DNA of 64,000 nt from CAIRTM01 sp963723235 (GCA_963723235.1 CAVRPV010000016.1:1-64000), one strand, 5' to 3'. Counted from the first letter of the stretch, positions 18,866-28,725 are shown. A program made the numbers and translations. The notes: generated from the letters alone by a model not told the origin.

Positions 18866-19372
18866 ATGGTACGAGGATTAGCATGTATTATGGCGGCAGC
18901 AATTCTGGCAACCGGGCTGGGATGCGGATTTTTGCAACAGGGCGGCTCTACTGCAACGAGCGTTTCTCCCCCTGTACAAGCGGCAGGCAACATTGAGCTC
19001 CCCGCTGCAACGCAAGCAGACGTCGACCCTGAGCACATGACGCTCTTCGGGAAAGAGTGGTCATGGGTACGAACGATGTACAATAATGACACAATTGTTG
19101 TGCCGGCCAAGCCGGGCGTTTTCACGCTGACCTTCAACAAAGACGGCAGAGTAAACGCAGGCACCGATTGCAACCGCATAACCGGCAGATACAGCGTGGA
19201 CGAAAGGTTGCTCACCATCGGCGATCTGGCCGCAACAAGGATGTACTGCCCCGATTCGCAGGAGAATGAATTTGCGAAGATGCTCTCGCAGGTCTCAGCC
19301 TTTTTGTTTACGTCTGACGGTGAGCTTGTACTTGAACTGAAATTCGACAGCGGCACAATTCTGTTCAGGTAG
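18866..19372 (+). CDS. META/HslJ-domain lipoprotein
   Basis: 168 aa from the ATG at 18866, preferred over 18848 because AAGGA lies 7 bp before it. The signal peptide ends in the lipobox ATGLGC, giving a lipidated Cys. The domain at about residues 65-165 matches META/HslJ: WSWVRTMYNNDTIVVP, FTLTFNKDGRVNAGTDCNRITGRY, LTIGDLAATRMYCPDSQENEF, then a GELVLELKFDSGTILF strand. The paired Cys of the family (DCNR and MYCP) are present. HslJ-type domains occur in periplasmic lipoproteins linked to stress or antibiotic resistance, but their biochemical role is not established. It converges with the gene ending at 19390, only 17 bp away. Confidence 0.85.
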   Translation: MVRGLACIMAAAILATGLGCGFLQQGGSTATSVSPPVQAAGNIELPAATQADVDPEHMTLFGKEWSWVRTMYNNDTIVVPAKPGVFTLTFNKDGRVNAGTDCNRITGRYSVDERLLTIGDLAATRMYCPDSQENEFAKMLSQVSAFLFTSDGELVLELKFDSGTILFR

Positions 19373-19389
19373 ATCCGGGCGCATGCGGC

Positions 19390-21046
19390 CTACTGCATGC
19401 GCATTTTTTCAAGCTCAGCAAGAATTGTCTGCGTGTGTTTGGGGTCGGCAGATTCCTTGACGCTGAGCATCACCGCGTCCTCTGAAACGATTTTCCGCTC
19501 TCCAGCCTGCGCCGCAATGCCGTCCATTATTTTCTTTTTCGCCAGGGGCCTCACGAAAAAAGGTATCATTGACAGGGCCTTTTCATACATGTCCCGGCTG
19601 TTGTTTTCCCAGGTCAAGCCGTCGGCTGACACGGTTTTTTTAACCGCAACAGCAGGCTTTGTCTGCGCGGGAGCGGGAGTAGCGGGGGGTGATTCCCCGG
19701 CGTCCTGATAGGAGAGCACCGGAACCGGGGTAACGGTTTCAAACTTTGCCAGCTTCCAGAAACGCACGTCAAAAATCGAGTGCATCATTTCCGGCGAGGC
19801 ATAGTTGAACATATTGATAAGGTCCTCTTTCACAATCCCCGTATCCGGCGCGAGCCAGATATAGCCGACGCGGATAACGTCGAACTGCACGGCATAGGCA
19901 CGGGCCGTGCTCGCCAGGGCTATCTTAATGCAGCCCTTGAACACGCCTGCAGGCGTCACAACATCCTCAATGCCCATGGGCACGCTTGAATAGACAAGCT
20001 CAAGATCAGAAACGACCATTTCGTTCATGCTGGGCCAGCGCCGGGAAATGGTGTGCGAGCGCGAGACGGTGAACACGCCGGCCTTCAGCTCAGCGGGCAG
20101 CATAATCGTAGGACGGTCCTGGTCTCCATCAGCCTGGCAAAAGCCATTCAGGTTCCAGTATTTCTGCGGCATTGCCAGCCCCGCATCCTGCATGGTGATA
20201 AAGTGAACGTCATGCAGATAATCCTCAAACGGCATGAGCATCAGATTTTCGGCAAGCTTGGACTGGACGGGAATTTTTATTTCATTCACGCGCTGAGCGC
20301 CGTTTTGGTCCTCATAGGTCCAGCGCAGCCCGGGCTTTACCGGGAAATATCTGCTCAGGGCATAGGACGTCGGTTTTTTTTCTGAGCCGGCCCAGGACAG
20401 AATTGTGTAGACCTTTTCACTGCTGCCGGACTCTACGGTTATTTTTACCGGACCCACTGTCCGGGCAAGCCACAGGGTTTCCCGCACAACGGGATCCTTA
20501 CCCCGGCTCGTTGTACGCTCGATAACCACGCAATCGGGGTGCTGCCTTCCTCCCGCCTCAATTTCCTCCGAGCTTTTGAAAGGCAACGCTGATATGGCGG
20601 GTTTCTGTGCCGGTCTGCTCGTAGGTGTCATTTTTCTGAGGGGATGTGTATATCCTGAGGGTAACAGTTTCCTGCATGACCGCCCCGGGCTCTGTGGAGA
20701 TGTCGCGAGGCAGAAACATGTAGGGCTTGTCGGGCAGATAGAATGCGTCCGGCGTAATTTCTGCGTAGACGCGCACGCCTTCCCAGTCCTGCTTCATGCA
20801 GAGCACCCGGCCATTGCCCTGATACATCATAAAAACACTGCCGGCGTCGCGCAGGTTGAAATCGCCGTTAATTGCCCAGCTCATTGTTTCGGATTCTTCC
20901 GCACAGGAAAAATTCCAATAATGCCCCTGATGCATGGGAAAGTATCCGCTCAGAATTGCCGCGCCGGCATACTGCGCCGACATACAACCGGCCAGCATAA
21001 CCATACCCAGAACCAACATGCTTGTAGATGTTTTTTTATGACTCAT
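19390..21046 (-). CDS. Large lipoprotein with duplicated domain (frameshifted)
   Basis: I do not recognise a named family. The start at 21046 has a GGAAAGGGGC ribosome site and a lipoprotein signal ending MLAGC. The N-terminal frame runs to AFQ near 20580, where one extra base ends it. The next frame continues directly with KSSEEIEAGGRQHPDCVVIERT, so these are one gene of about 550 aa. Each half carries a related block (GYFPMHQGHYWNFSCAEES and RYFPVKPGLRWTYEDQNGAQ), suggesting an internal duplication of a domain seen in bacterial lipoproteins that assess a cargo or substrate. The C-terminal third is Pro/Ala-rich around SPPATPAPAQTKPAVA, then helical. There is no visible operon partner. Confidence 0.65.
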
Positions 21047-21217
21047 AGATGCCCCTTTCCTGCGAGCTGGTACGATGATGTCGTGCTTAATGTTCAAGGG
21101 CAGGCATTACTTTGTGGCCGTAGCCACAGCCGGCACAGCGCTCATTCAGGTGTCAACATAACACACTTGCCCTCCCGTGTCATCCGGTTAAACCCATCAT
21201 GTCTGCTCCCTGCGTTC

Positions 21218-21246
21218 TTGACAGCGTGGGCGCTTGGCTCTATAAT
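21218..21246 (+). promoter_or_regulatory. Perfect consensus sigma-70 promoter of potABCD
   Basis: TTGACA (21218-21223) and TATAAT (21241-21246) with a 17 bp spacer match consensus in all twelve positions. Transcription would start near 21253, about 64 nt before the potA start. Confidence 0.85.
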
Positions 21247-21316
21247 CTGGGACTTCTTACAGGAGGGAACAGGTTCAACCATGTAACCGTCCACATGACA
21301 GGGTGATGCGGCCGCA

Positions 21317-22456
21317 ATGAACGCTTCCGATTTTCTTGAATTTAAAAATGTATCCAGGCATTTCGGCAGCATCCGGGCCGTTGATCAGGTCTCCCTGTCG
21401 ATTCGCATGGGTGAGTTCTTTTCCCTGCTCGGCCCCAGCGGCTGCGGCAAAACCACGCTGCTGCGCATTCTGGCCGGCTTTGAGCGCCCCGACACGGGCT
21501 GCGTCATTTTAAGCGGCCAGGACATTACGCAGCTGCCGCCCAACCGCCGCAAAGTCAACACCATCTTCCAGAGCTACGCCCTGTTTCCGCATCTGACGGT
21601 CCGCGACAACATCGCCTTCGGCCTGCGCATCGAAAAGCGCACCCGCTCCGAGATCGACTATGAAGTCGACCGCATGCTCGAGCTGATCCAGATGAAAGCC
21701 GAGGCCGCCAAGTATCCCGACACGATCAGCGGCGGCCAGAAGCAGCGCGTGGCCATCGCGCGCGCGCTGATCAAGAAGCCCCGGGTGCTGCTGCTCGACG
21801 AGCCCCTGGCTGCCCTCGACCTGAAGCTGCGCCAGCGCATGCTCATCGAGCTCGACCTCATTCACGACGAGGTCGGCATCACGTTCCTGTACGTCACCCA
21901 CGACCAGAGCGAGGCCATGAGCTTATCTGACCGCATCGCGGTCATGAACAACGGCATCATCGAGCAGGTCGGCACACCCGCGGAGATATACGAAGCCCCC
22001 CGCAGCAGCTTTGTGGCCGCGTTTATCGGCGACACGAATTTTTTCGAGGGCAGGGTCGCCGAGCTTGTCGGCAGCGAATACAGCCGGCTCGTGATCGACG
22101 GCTTTCCCGACGTGCTGGTGTTCAATGACAAGCAGCTTTCCGCTGACAACCTGGTGTACCTGAGCGTGCGGCCGGAGAAGTTCCATGTTTCGCGCGAGCG
22201 GCAGGAAAAAAGCCCGAGGCATAACGTAGCGCAGGGCCGCGTTGAGGAGGTCGTGTACCAGGGCTCGCAGACCCGCTACTGGGTGCGCGTGCAGGAGTAC
22301 CGCATCGCCATCGTGCAGCAGCACAGCCGGTTTCTGCTTGATGAAAAGCCCATCACCTGGGATGAGGACGTGTGGGTTTCATGGCATGCCGACGACGGGT
22401 TTATGCTTGAGCGCTACAGCCAGTCCGACGAACAGCTCGTAACACTGCCGGAATAA
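21317..22456 (+). CDS. potA: Spermidine/putrescine ABC transporter ATPase
   Basis: 379 aa, cytoplasmic ATPase of a polyamine importer. Walker A LLGPSGCGKTTLLRILAGF, Q-loop NTIFQSYALFPHLTVRDNIAFGLR, signature ISGGQKQRVAIARALIKKP, Walker B VLLLDEPLAALD and H-loop YVTHDQSEAM are all present. A C-terminal TOBE domain follows (DTNFFEGRVAEL... VYLSVRPEKF). The length and the phrase EIYEAPRSSFVAAFIGDTNFFEG are typical of PotA rather than of other class-O ATPases. It is the first gene of potABCD, with 25 bp to potB. Confidence 0.93.
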   Translation: MNASDFLEFKNVSRHFGSIRAVDQVSLSIRMGEFFSLLGPSGCGKTTLLRILAGFERPDTGCVILSGQDITQLPPNRRKVNTIFQSYALFPHLTVRDNIAFGLRIEKRTRSEIDYEVDRMLELIQMKAEAAKYPDTISGGQKQRVAIARALIKKPRVLLLDEPLAALDLKLRQRMLIELDLIHDEVGITFLYVTHDQSEAMSLSDRIAVMNNGIIEQVGTPAEIYEAPRSSFVAAFIGDTNFFEGRVAELVGSEYSRLVIDGFPDVLVFNDKQLSADNLVYLSVRPEKFHVSRERQEKSPRHNVAQGRVEEVVYQGSQTRYWVRVQEYRIAIVQQHSRFLLDEKPITWDEDVWVSWHADDGFMLERYSQSDEQLVTLPE

Positions 22457-22481
22457 TGGCCATGTATACAGGCTTCAAACC

Positions 22482-23357
22482 ATGACACGAGTGCGCGCGC
22501 GGCTCAATGAATTCCTGGTGACGCTTCCGTCAGCCGGATGGCTTGCCGTGCTGTTCCTGGTGCCCACGCTGATCGTTGTCGCCATCGCCTTCAAGCCCAC
22601 CGATCCGCTCGGAGGGGCGGCCGCGGGCTGGACCCTTGACACCCTGCGCAGCCTGGGCAACCCCAACTACCCGGCCATCATCTGGCGCACGCTCTGGCTG
22701 AGCATCGCGACGACGGCATTCTGCATCGTGCTGGCGATCCCCGTGGGCTACTGCCTCGCTCGGCTTGAAAAGCGCTGGCGCCAGTTCGTGCTGCTGCTGG
22801 TGGTGGTGCCCTTCTGGACGAGCTTTCTCATCCGGATTTTTGCCTGGAAGATGCTCCTGCATCCGGAAGGGCTTATCAAGAGTTGCCTGGTGCAGCTGCA
22901 CCTTGTTTCCCCGGAAACGCCCCTGCTCTACAATCCGTGGGCCGTGCTGCTGGTCATGGTCTACACGTTTCTTCCCTTTGCCATCCTGCCGGTCTATGCC
23001 GCTGCGGAAAAATTCGACTTCCGCCTCATCGAGGCGGCGCGCGATCTGGGCGCGCGCAAGTTCCAGGGCTTCTGCAGGGTTTTCCTTCCCGGCATCCGGC
23101 GGGGCCTTGTGACCGCCATGCTGATCGTGTTCATACCGGCCCTGGGATCCTACGTGATTCCCGATATCGTCGGCGGACCCGGCGCCGAAATGCTCGGCAA
23201 CAAAATAGCGCAGCGGGTTTTTGTCGACCGCAACCTTCCCCATGCCTGCGCCCTGTCGCTGCTGCTGATCCTTGCGCTGCTGCTGCCCCTGATCTGCGTG
23301 CTCGTCCTGCAGGGCGCAAAAGAAAAATCCGTGCCCATTATCGAGGAGGACGCATGA
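22482..23357 (+). CDS. potB: Spermidine/putrescine ABC transporter permease PotB
   Basis: 291 aa with six predicted helices. The first cytoplasmic and periplasmic segments (GWLAVLFLVPTLIVVAIAF, VVPFWTSFLIRIFAWKMLL) are typical PotB. The EAA motif is EAARDLGARKFQGFCRVFLPGIRRG, followed by GSYVIPDIVGGPGAEMLGNKI, which is strongly conserved in this subunit. The stop overlaps the potC start (ATGA). Confidence 0.93.
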   Translation: MTRVRARLNEFLVTLPSAGWLAVLFLVPTLIVVAIAFKPTDPLGGAAAGWTLDTLRSLGNPNYPAIIWRTLWLSIATTAFCIVLAIPVGYCLARLEKRWRQFVLLLVVVPFWTSFLIRIFAWKMLLHPEGLIKSCLVQLHLVSPETPLLYNPWAVLLVMVYTFLPFAILPVYAAAEKFDFRLIEAARDLGARKFQGFCRVFLPGIRRGLVTAMLIVFIPALGSYVIPDIVGGPGAEMLGNKIAQRVFVDRNLPHACALSLLLILALLLPLICVLVLQGAKEKSVPIIEEDA

Positions 23358-24124
23358 AGCACAGCCGTCTTCCGCTCATCATCACCGCGGCCATACTCGT
23401 TTTCTTCTATCTGCCCATACTGGTGCTGGTGGTCAACTCGTTCAACTCCTCGCGATTCGGCAGCTCCTGGGAGGGCTGGTCGCTGGTCTGGTACAGCCGC
23501 CTGCTGTCGCACCGTGAAATCTGGCATGCCCTGACCAACAGCCTCATCATCGCCGTGAGCTCATCCGTCATTTCCGTGCTGCTCGGCACGACCGCAGCCG
23601 TGGCGCTGCACCGCTACAGCACGCGCCTGCAAAAAGCGCACTACATGCTGATCTACACGCCCCTGCTCATGCCCGAAATTCTCATGGGCATCAGCATGCT
23701 GCTCTTTTTCATTGCCCTGGGCATGGATCTCGGTTTGGTCACTATTTTTCTGGCGCATGTGACGTTCTGCATCAGTTTCGTCGCCATGGTGGTACTGGGT
23801 CGTCTGCAGGACTTTGATTTTTCCATCATCGAGGCGGCCCAGGACCTGGGCGCGAACTGGTGGACTGCAACCTGGAAGGTGCTGGTGCCGCTGCTCATGC
23901 CCGGGCTGGTTGCCGGAGGGCTGCTCGCCTTCACCCTTTCGATCGACGATTTCGTCATCACGTTTTTCGTGGCCGGCCCCGGCTCCACAACACTGCCCAT
24001 CAGGATTTACAGCATGATCAAGCACGGCTCGCCGCCCCTGATCAATGCCCTTTCCACCATACTGCTGGTGGTAACCTTCGCCGCTGTTTATCTAAGCCAA
24101 CACTTAATGGAGGACAAGAAATGA
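23354..24124 (+). CDS. potC: Spermidine/putrescine ABC transporter permease PotC
   Basis: 256 aa. The start overlaps the potB stop and has a GAGGAGGA ribosome site. Landmarks are FYLPILVLVVNSFNSSRFG, the MPEILMGISMLLFF helix, the EAA loop EAAQDLGANWWTATWKVLVPLLMPG, and SIDDFVITFFVAGPGSTTLPIRIYSMIKHG. Its end overlaps the potD ATG. A long frame in another phase covers its second half but is only a shadow that merges into potD. Confidence 0.93.
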   Translation: MKHSRLPLIITAAILVFFYLPILVLVVNSFNSSRFGSSWEGWSLVWYSRLLSHREIWHALTNSLIIAVSSSVISVLLGTTAAVALHRYSTRLQKAHYMLIYTPLLMPEILMGISMLLFFIALGMDLGLVTIFLAHVTFCISFVAMVVLGRLQDFDFSIIEAAQDLGANWWTATWKVLVPLLMPGLVAGGLLAFTLSIDDFVITFFVAGPGSTTLPIRIYSMIKHGSPPLINALSTILLVVTFAAVYLSQHLMEDKK

Positions 24125-25164
24125 AAAAGACTGCCGTAATTACTTCGGTGCTTGCCATGCTGGCCTTGATTGCCTGTTTGTCCGGCTGCAGCAGGGAAAA
24201 ATCAGTATTGTACATCTACACCTGGGCCGACTACATCAAGCCCGAACTCATCACGCAGTTTGAACGCGAAGAGCAGTGCACGGTGGTCATTGACACCTTC
24301 GACTCAAACGAGGTCATGTACGCCAAGCTCAGGGCAGGCGCATCGGGCTATGACATCGTGACCCCCAGCAGCTACATGGTAAAAATCATGCACGATCAGG
24401 GAATGCTGCAGAAGCTCGATCACAGCCTGATGCCCAACCTGAAGAATGTCGACCCCGAGTATCTCAAAATCGCTCTTGACCCGAAAATGGACCACAGCGT
24501 GCCCTACATGCTCACCACCACGGTCATCGCCTACCTGAAAAGCATGGTCGCTGATTTCGAGCCCAGCTGGGCCATGTTCGGCCGCCGGGAGTACCGGGGC
24601 CGCATGACCATGCTGAACGACATGCGCGAAACCCTCGGCGCGGCGCTGAAATTTCTGGGCTGCAGCATCAACTCAACCGACGATCAGGAGCTTGCCCGGG
24701 CGCGCGACATTGTTATCGGCTGGAAAAAGAACCTGGCCAAGTTCGAAAACGAGCAGTATAAAACCGGGCTTGCTTCGAAAGAATTTTTCATAACCCAGGG
24801 CTACAGCGGCGATATCATGGCGGTTCAGGAAGAAAATGACGACATCGCCTATGCCGTGCCCTCTGAGGGTACATCGATTGCCTGCGATGATTTCGTGATT
24901 CTCAAGTCAGCGCGCCAGGTCGATCTCGCGCACCGGTTCATCAATTTCCTGCACGCTCCCGAGGCTGCCGCTCAGAATACCGAAGCGGTTAAGTATCTCT
25001 GCCCCAACGCGGCAAGTTACCGCCTGCTCCCGCAGGAAATACTGGACGACCCGACGATCTTCCTGCCCGAAGGGATTAAGAAAAAATGCGAAGTCATCAA
25101 CGACGTGGGCCCGGCAAACGCCAAATACACTGCCATGTGGGACCAGATCAAGGCGGCCCCGTGA
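24121..25164 (+). CDS. potD: Polyamine-binding periplasmic lipoprotein PotD
   Basis: 347 aa. The signal has the lipobox CLSGC, so the binding protein is lipid-anchored. The start of the mature protein, LYIYTWADYIKPELITQFEREE, and YDIVTPSSYMVKIMHDQGMLQKLD are classic PotD/PotF. The ligand-site aspartates and aromatic residues are plausible (SGDIMAVQEENDDIAYAVPSEGTSIACDDFVI). The last gene of the operon; a dispersed repeat follows 66 bp after it. No terminator hairpin was seen. Confidence 0.92.
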   Translation: MKKTAVITSVLAMLALIACLSGCSREKSVLYIYTWADYIKPELITQFEREEQCTVVIDTFDSNEVMYAKLRAGASGYDIVTPSSYMVKIMHDQGMLQKLDHSLMPNLKNVDPEYLKIALDPKMDHSVPYMLTTTVIAYLKSMVADFEPSWAMFGRREYRGRMTMLNDMRETLGAALKFLGCSINSTDDQELARARDIVIGWKKNLAKFENEQYKTGLASKEFFITQGYSGDIMAVQEENDDIAYAVPSEGTSIACDDFVILKSARQVDLAHRFINFLHAPEAAAQNTEAVKYLCPNAASYRLLPQEILDDPTIFLPEGIKKKCEVINDVGPANAKYTAMWDQIKAAP

Positions 25165-25230
25165 CGGTGGTTGACAACACCATATACGAGGGCGGGCTTT
25201 CAGCCTGCGTGCCGCAACAATTGTCTGTCG

Positions 25231-25382
25231 GAGTGTTGAAAAAATCTTTTTCTACAGGCTGTTCAAAAATGCTCAGATGCAAGGCGCGCGCTATCATGAG
25301 GAATGAGGCGTACTCTTTTGTACGCCGCAGTAACGAATGATGCGTGCAACGCAGCAGATGGGCGTTTTTCAACAGCCTGCTC
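25231..25382. repeat. MITE-like palindromic repeat, copy B
   Basis: The left end GAGTGTTGAAAAA and right end TTTTTCAACAGCCTGCTC are imperfect terminal inverted repeats. The interior carries GGCTGTTCAAAAATGCTCAGATGC and the GAGGCGTAC...GTACGCCGC inner palindrome. It lies between potD and the DUF169 gene, whose AAGGAAG ribosome site starts 2 bp after the repeat. Confidence 0.85.
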
Positions 25383-25396
25383 AAGGAAGATCACAC

Positions 25397-26267
25397 ATGC
25401 CATTTGCCATCGATAACGAACTCTGCGCCCGCTGCGGTTCCTGCATCGGCAGCTGCCCCAACCGCGCCATCGTGCGGCAGGAGGACAGGGTATATCATAA
25501 CCGACATGTGCTGCGACTGCGGCGTATGTGCGCACTACTGCTGCGTGGGTGCAATCGCCATGGGGCCGGTGAAAGCAGAGCTTGACAGCGAAGCACTGTG
25601 CGCGGCCCTCAAAGAAAAACTCGGCCTGACGCGGGGCATCGCTGCCATGAAATTCAGCGACCGGCCGCCTGCGGATATCCCGGTCGAAGAGGGCCCGCAG
25701 TTCTGGTGCGCCATCTGCGGCGACATTTTCGAAGGCCAGGGCTCACCCCTGCTGTTTACCGCTGCGGCGAGCATGTGCGGCGGATGCGCCAACATGGGCC
25801 TGGGGGCCAGGCGCGTGACGCGCGAGGAATTCGATGCGGCGATCGAGGCCTCCGTTGTCGGGAAGGGAAACCTTTTCGCTTCGCGCGAGCCCATGACAAA
25901 AAACAGGGACGCCTTCCCCCGGTTCAGCCGCGTGTACCGCGGCATGATCATCGGCGCGTTTGAGCGCATCAGCAGGCCCGACCTGGTGCTGTTTCCGGCC
26001 ACGCCCGAGCAGCTTGCCGCAGTCTCAACGGCTTTTGCCTTTGAGACGGGCGAGCTGATCACGGGATATGCGGGCAAGTCGACCTGCCTGATGACCATTC
26101 CGGCGACCCTTGAGGCAAACCGGCCCGTGTTTACCGCCGCGGATCACGGGGGCCGCATGTTCATGCGCCTGAAGCCCGAAGAGCTGCTCATCGGCTTTCC
26201 CTTCAGCCTCGTGCCGGGGCTTGTCAAAAACCTTGATAAAACCGTGTACGCGCATCACCAGGAATAA
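25397..26267 (+). CDS. DUF169 protein with N-terminal 2x[4Fe-4S] ferredoxin domain (frameshifted)
   Basis: About 290 aa. The start ATG (25397) has AAGGAAGA upstream. The N-terminus is a bacterial ferredoxin: CARCGSCIGSCPNRAIV, then, after one extra G near 25489, CCDCGVCAHYCCVGAIAMG. The remainder is DUF169 (GIAAMKFSDRPPADIP, CAICGDIFEGQGSPLLFTAAASMCGGCANMGLGAR, ITGYAGKSTCLMTIPATLEANRPVFTAADHGGR). The extra Cys pairs (CAIC, CGGC) could bind another metal. The function of DUF169 is unknown. Two further DUF169 proteins lie at 28726 and 29615 without ferredoxin domains, so this one may pass electrons to the group (inference). Confidence 0.82.
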
Positions 26268-26379
26268 AGCGGTCTTCAAGAGCACGAATTGCCGGCAGGA
26301 ATGTACTACTGGATGTAGCCCGGCCACCTGAGTGCATCGCGGTCTTTGCCGATTAAGAGGGCGACTGCGCTACGCCGGG

Positions 26380-26937
26380 TCATTTTTTTTCATATTCCCA
26401 GCAGCACCCGCCCTCTTCCCAGACAATATTTGTCGGAACAAATCCCATCCGGCAGCCCGGATGGTTGGGGTGAGTTAAGTGCATTTTTTCCACCTCGCAA
26501 ATTTCGCGGTCATCCATATCGTAGCCGAGCTGCTTGATCAGCTTTTTATGCCGCTTGAGGCGCTCGCAGTTTTTCCAGCGCACCATGATTTTGCCGTCTT
26601 TCGCCTCGGAATATTCAAATTCGGAGATGTCATGGTGCTGCTGATCAAGGTTAAATACCGAATCAAATATTTTTTTCAAGGACAGATTGGGGGCCAGCTT
26701 CGTCACGGTTTTGACAACCGGGCCCAGGAACAGGGGAACGGAATGGTTATAGGCGGCCACCGTGTCATTGACCCACTCCTTGACGGTTCCCAGCCTTTTG
26801 TGAGTGTAGTAGCTGATCATGTGATCCATCTCAAAAAAATCACAGCAGCGGTCGTATTTTTCCTCCAGCGACATGGCTTTCGTATCCGGTTTGAACATCT
26901 TGACTTCCGGTTTATGCCTTTTTACTTCGTGTGCCAT
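26380..26937 (-). CDS. Uncharacterised protein, possibly L-2-amino-thiazoline-4-carboxylate hydrolase-like
   Basis: 185 aa, soluble. The start at 26937 is set by AAAGGAGAG 5 bp upstream; the open frame continues upstream only as read-through of the neighbouring membrane gene. Visible features are KYDRCCDFFEMDHMISYYTHKRLG near residues 29-52, DQQHHDISEFEY, and a Cys-containing tail GCRMGFVPTNIVWEEGGCCWEYEKK. A tail with a Cys pair before the last aromatic strand recalls the ATC-hydrolase-like family, but the match is weak. It is encoded with the membrane protein, SDR and two DUF169 genes on the same strand. Confidence 0.55.
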   Translation of the reverse strand: MAHEVKRHKPEVKMFKPDTKAMSLEEKYDRCCDFFEMDHMISYYTHKRLGTVKEWVNDTVAAYNHSVPLFLGPVVKTVTKLAPNLSLKKIFDSVFNLDQQHHDISEFEYSEAKDGKIMVRWKNCERLKRHKKLIKQLGYDMDDREICEVEKMHLTHPNHPGCRMGFVPTNIVWEEGGCCWEYEKK

Positions 26938-27017
26938 GGTTCTCTCCTTTTTAATTATGAGGGTGATGTACAGGCATGAATACTGAACACAAACAGCATG
27001 CATGCGCTGACAGAGCG

Positions 27018-27786
27018 CTACGTGCCTTCTCCTATATATCCGGCGGCATGCGGCAGGCCGAAAAGCCCGGGTTCCGTTCGTGGGGCGACCACGTCCTCTT
27101 TTTCCCACCACGGCGGGAAACCGCAGGAAAATGGCCGCGCCGGTCAGCGCCATGGTCTGCAGGATGAGAAATATCCACTGATTGTCATAGATGGCCAGGT
27201 AGGTAAGGCACAGCGTCATATTGGGAATATGCGAGAACACGGTTTTAAGTTTGAGTGATCTCGGCGTGTCATGCTCGGGCACAACATACACATCCCAGTA
27301 AAGGTCCTGCCACAAACCCATAAACGCGCTCAGCAGAACATAGGCCGCGAGCCACCGGCACCACATGGGCCAGTCAAACGAGCGGCACACGTTCCAGATA
27401 GTCAAAAATACCAGCGACATACAGGTACCCCACACCAGCCCGAAGCAGAGTTGTGTTACCAGGTAGCGCTTGCGGTTGAACGTAATCGTCATGCCGGCCC
27501 ACACGATCCAGTAGGCGATAAAGACGAAAACAAAGCAAACAGAGGTGTAGATGATCCACGCGGTGCTTTGCAGCTGCTCGGGCGTGAAAAGGGGGTTGGC
27601 AAGCAGAGTGTCAATGGTCCCGGCATGCCAGGCGAGAATGAAACAGACACAAAAAACAATCAGGGCCCTGAGCCAGATTACCTTGGGCCTGAAATCAGTC
27701 TGCGCCAGGCCCCGGTAATTCTTCAAGTACACACTCAGCAGAAAAATCAAAAGGATAACAACGCCTGTCATGAACACAGCAACCAT
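27018..27786 (-). CDS. Polytopic membrane protein of unknown function (frameshifted)
   Basis: About 256 aa with seven or so hydrophobic helices (FMTGVVILLIFLLSVYL, ALIVFCVCFILAWHAG, IIYTSVCFVFVFIAYWIVW and more). It begins at 27786 and its real C-terminus, PPWWEKEDVVAPRTEPGLFG...YIGEGT, lies in another frame after one extra T near 27117, ending at the TAG at 27018-27020. The apparent fusion with the downstream gene is an artefact of that shift. No family was recognised. It sits 56 bp from the SDR gene on the same strand, so co-transcription is likely. Confidence 0.6.
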
Positions 27787-27841
27787 GAGCTATTCCTCCT
27801 GTTGTACATAGAATCGTGCGATGCAATGTTTCTTAAAAAAA

Positions 27842-28693
27842 TCATACGGAAGGTATCCGTTGCTTTGTAAGGGCCAAGAGCTCTTTCTGTATCCGGGGTG
27901 TATTATATTTTGATTTGACCGGCACCGGTTTCTGCTTTGAAAAGTATTTTCCGGTAATACCGGCGACCTCATCGGAGCAGGCAAGATAAATGCTCGTGAG
28001 CGCGCCCTTGTCCGGAGAGATAAGAAGCAGATGCAGTATTTTAATGAGCAGCCTCTGGTACCATTTCGGATGCTCCCACATGTTCCATATACCGGTTGCA
28101 ACATGCCCGGGATGCACGGCATTTACCGTTATGCCGGTGCCCTGCAGCTGCTCGGCCAGTTCCTGTGTGAACAGTACAATAGCGAGCTTTGACAGGGAAT
28201 AGGCCTCCATGCCGGTTTTATAGTTACCCCGTGTCTGCAGATTATCAGGATCAAACGTTGCCTGTTTGTATGAGTCCGAAGAGACATTGATGATACGGGC
28301 CTTTTCGCCCCGTTTGATAACAGGCAGCAGCAGGGTTGTGAGAAGATAATGGCCGAAATAGTTAATACCTATGGTTCTCTCCAAACCGTCTTCGGTTTCC
28401 AATCTCTTCAGGGAAAAAACACCGGCATTGTTGATCAGCACGTCAAGGCGGTCATAGCGTGCCGCAAACTCCGCTGCAAATCTGCGGATATCGGTCTGCG
28501 AAGCCAGATCAAGCTGCATGATTTCGATATCGTTGTTATCGGTTTGCCTGATGATTGCATCTCGGACCGGTTCAGCCAGCTGCGCGTCAAGACACGCCAT
28601 AATAATACGCGCGCCTTTGAGCGCGATACCTTGCACCGTATTCCTTCCGATGTCGCCGTCCGCACCGGTGATGAGAACTGTTTTGCCGTGCAT
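27842..28693 (-). CDS. Short-chain dehydrogenase/reductase, retinol-dehydrogenase-like
   Basis: 284 aa from the ATG at 28693, preferred because AGGGAGAG precedes it; an upstream ATG at 28714 is possible. Rossmann glycine motif TGADGDIG near residue 9, NNAG (LINNAGVFS), catalytic Ser (INVSSDS) and YSLSK (Tyr-x3-Lys) are all in place, followed by VNAVHPGHVATGIW. The sequence type resembles the WWOX/retinol-dehydrogenase branch of NAD(P)-dependent SDRs. The substrate cannot be read from sequence. It lies between a membrane protein and two DUF169 genes, all on the minus strand. Confidence 0.87.
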   Translation of the reverse strand: MHGKTVLITGADGDIGRNTVQGIALKGARIIMACLDAQLAEPVRDAIIRQTDNNDIEIMQLDLASQTDIRRFAAEFAARYDRLDVLINNAGVFSLKRLETEDGLERTIGINYFGHYLLTTLLLPVIKRGEKARIINVSSDSYKQATFDPDNLQTRGNYKTGMEAYSLSKLAIVLFTQELAEQLQGTGITVNAVHPGHVATGIWNMWEHPKWYQRLLIKILHLLLISPDKGALTSIYLACSDEVAGITGKYFSKQKPVPVKSKYNTPRIQKELLALTKQRIPSV

Positions 28694-28725
28694 GCTGCTG
28701 TCTCTCCCTTGCATCCGCTACTCTC

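Noticed and set aside
26380..27786. A single 468-codon frame apparently fusing a membrane protein to a soluble protein
   Set aside because: The junction has a strong ribosome site and ATG (26937), and the membrane protein's natural end lies in another frame ending at 27018. The fusion is caused by one extra T near 27117.
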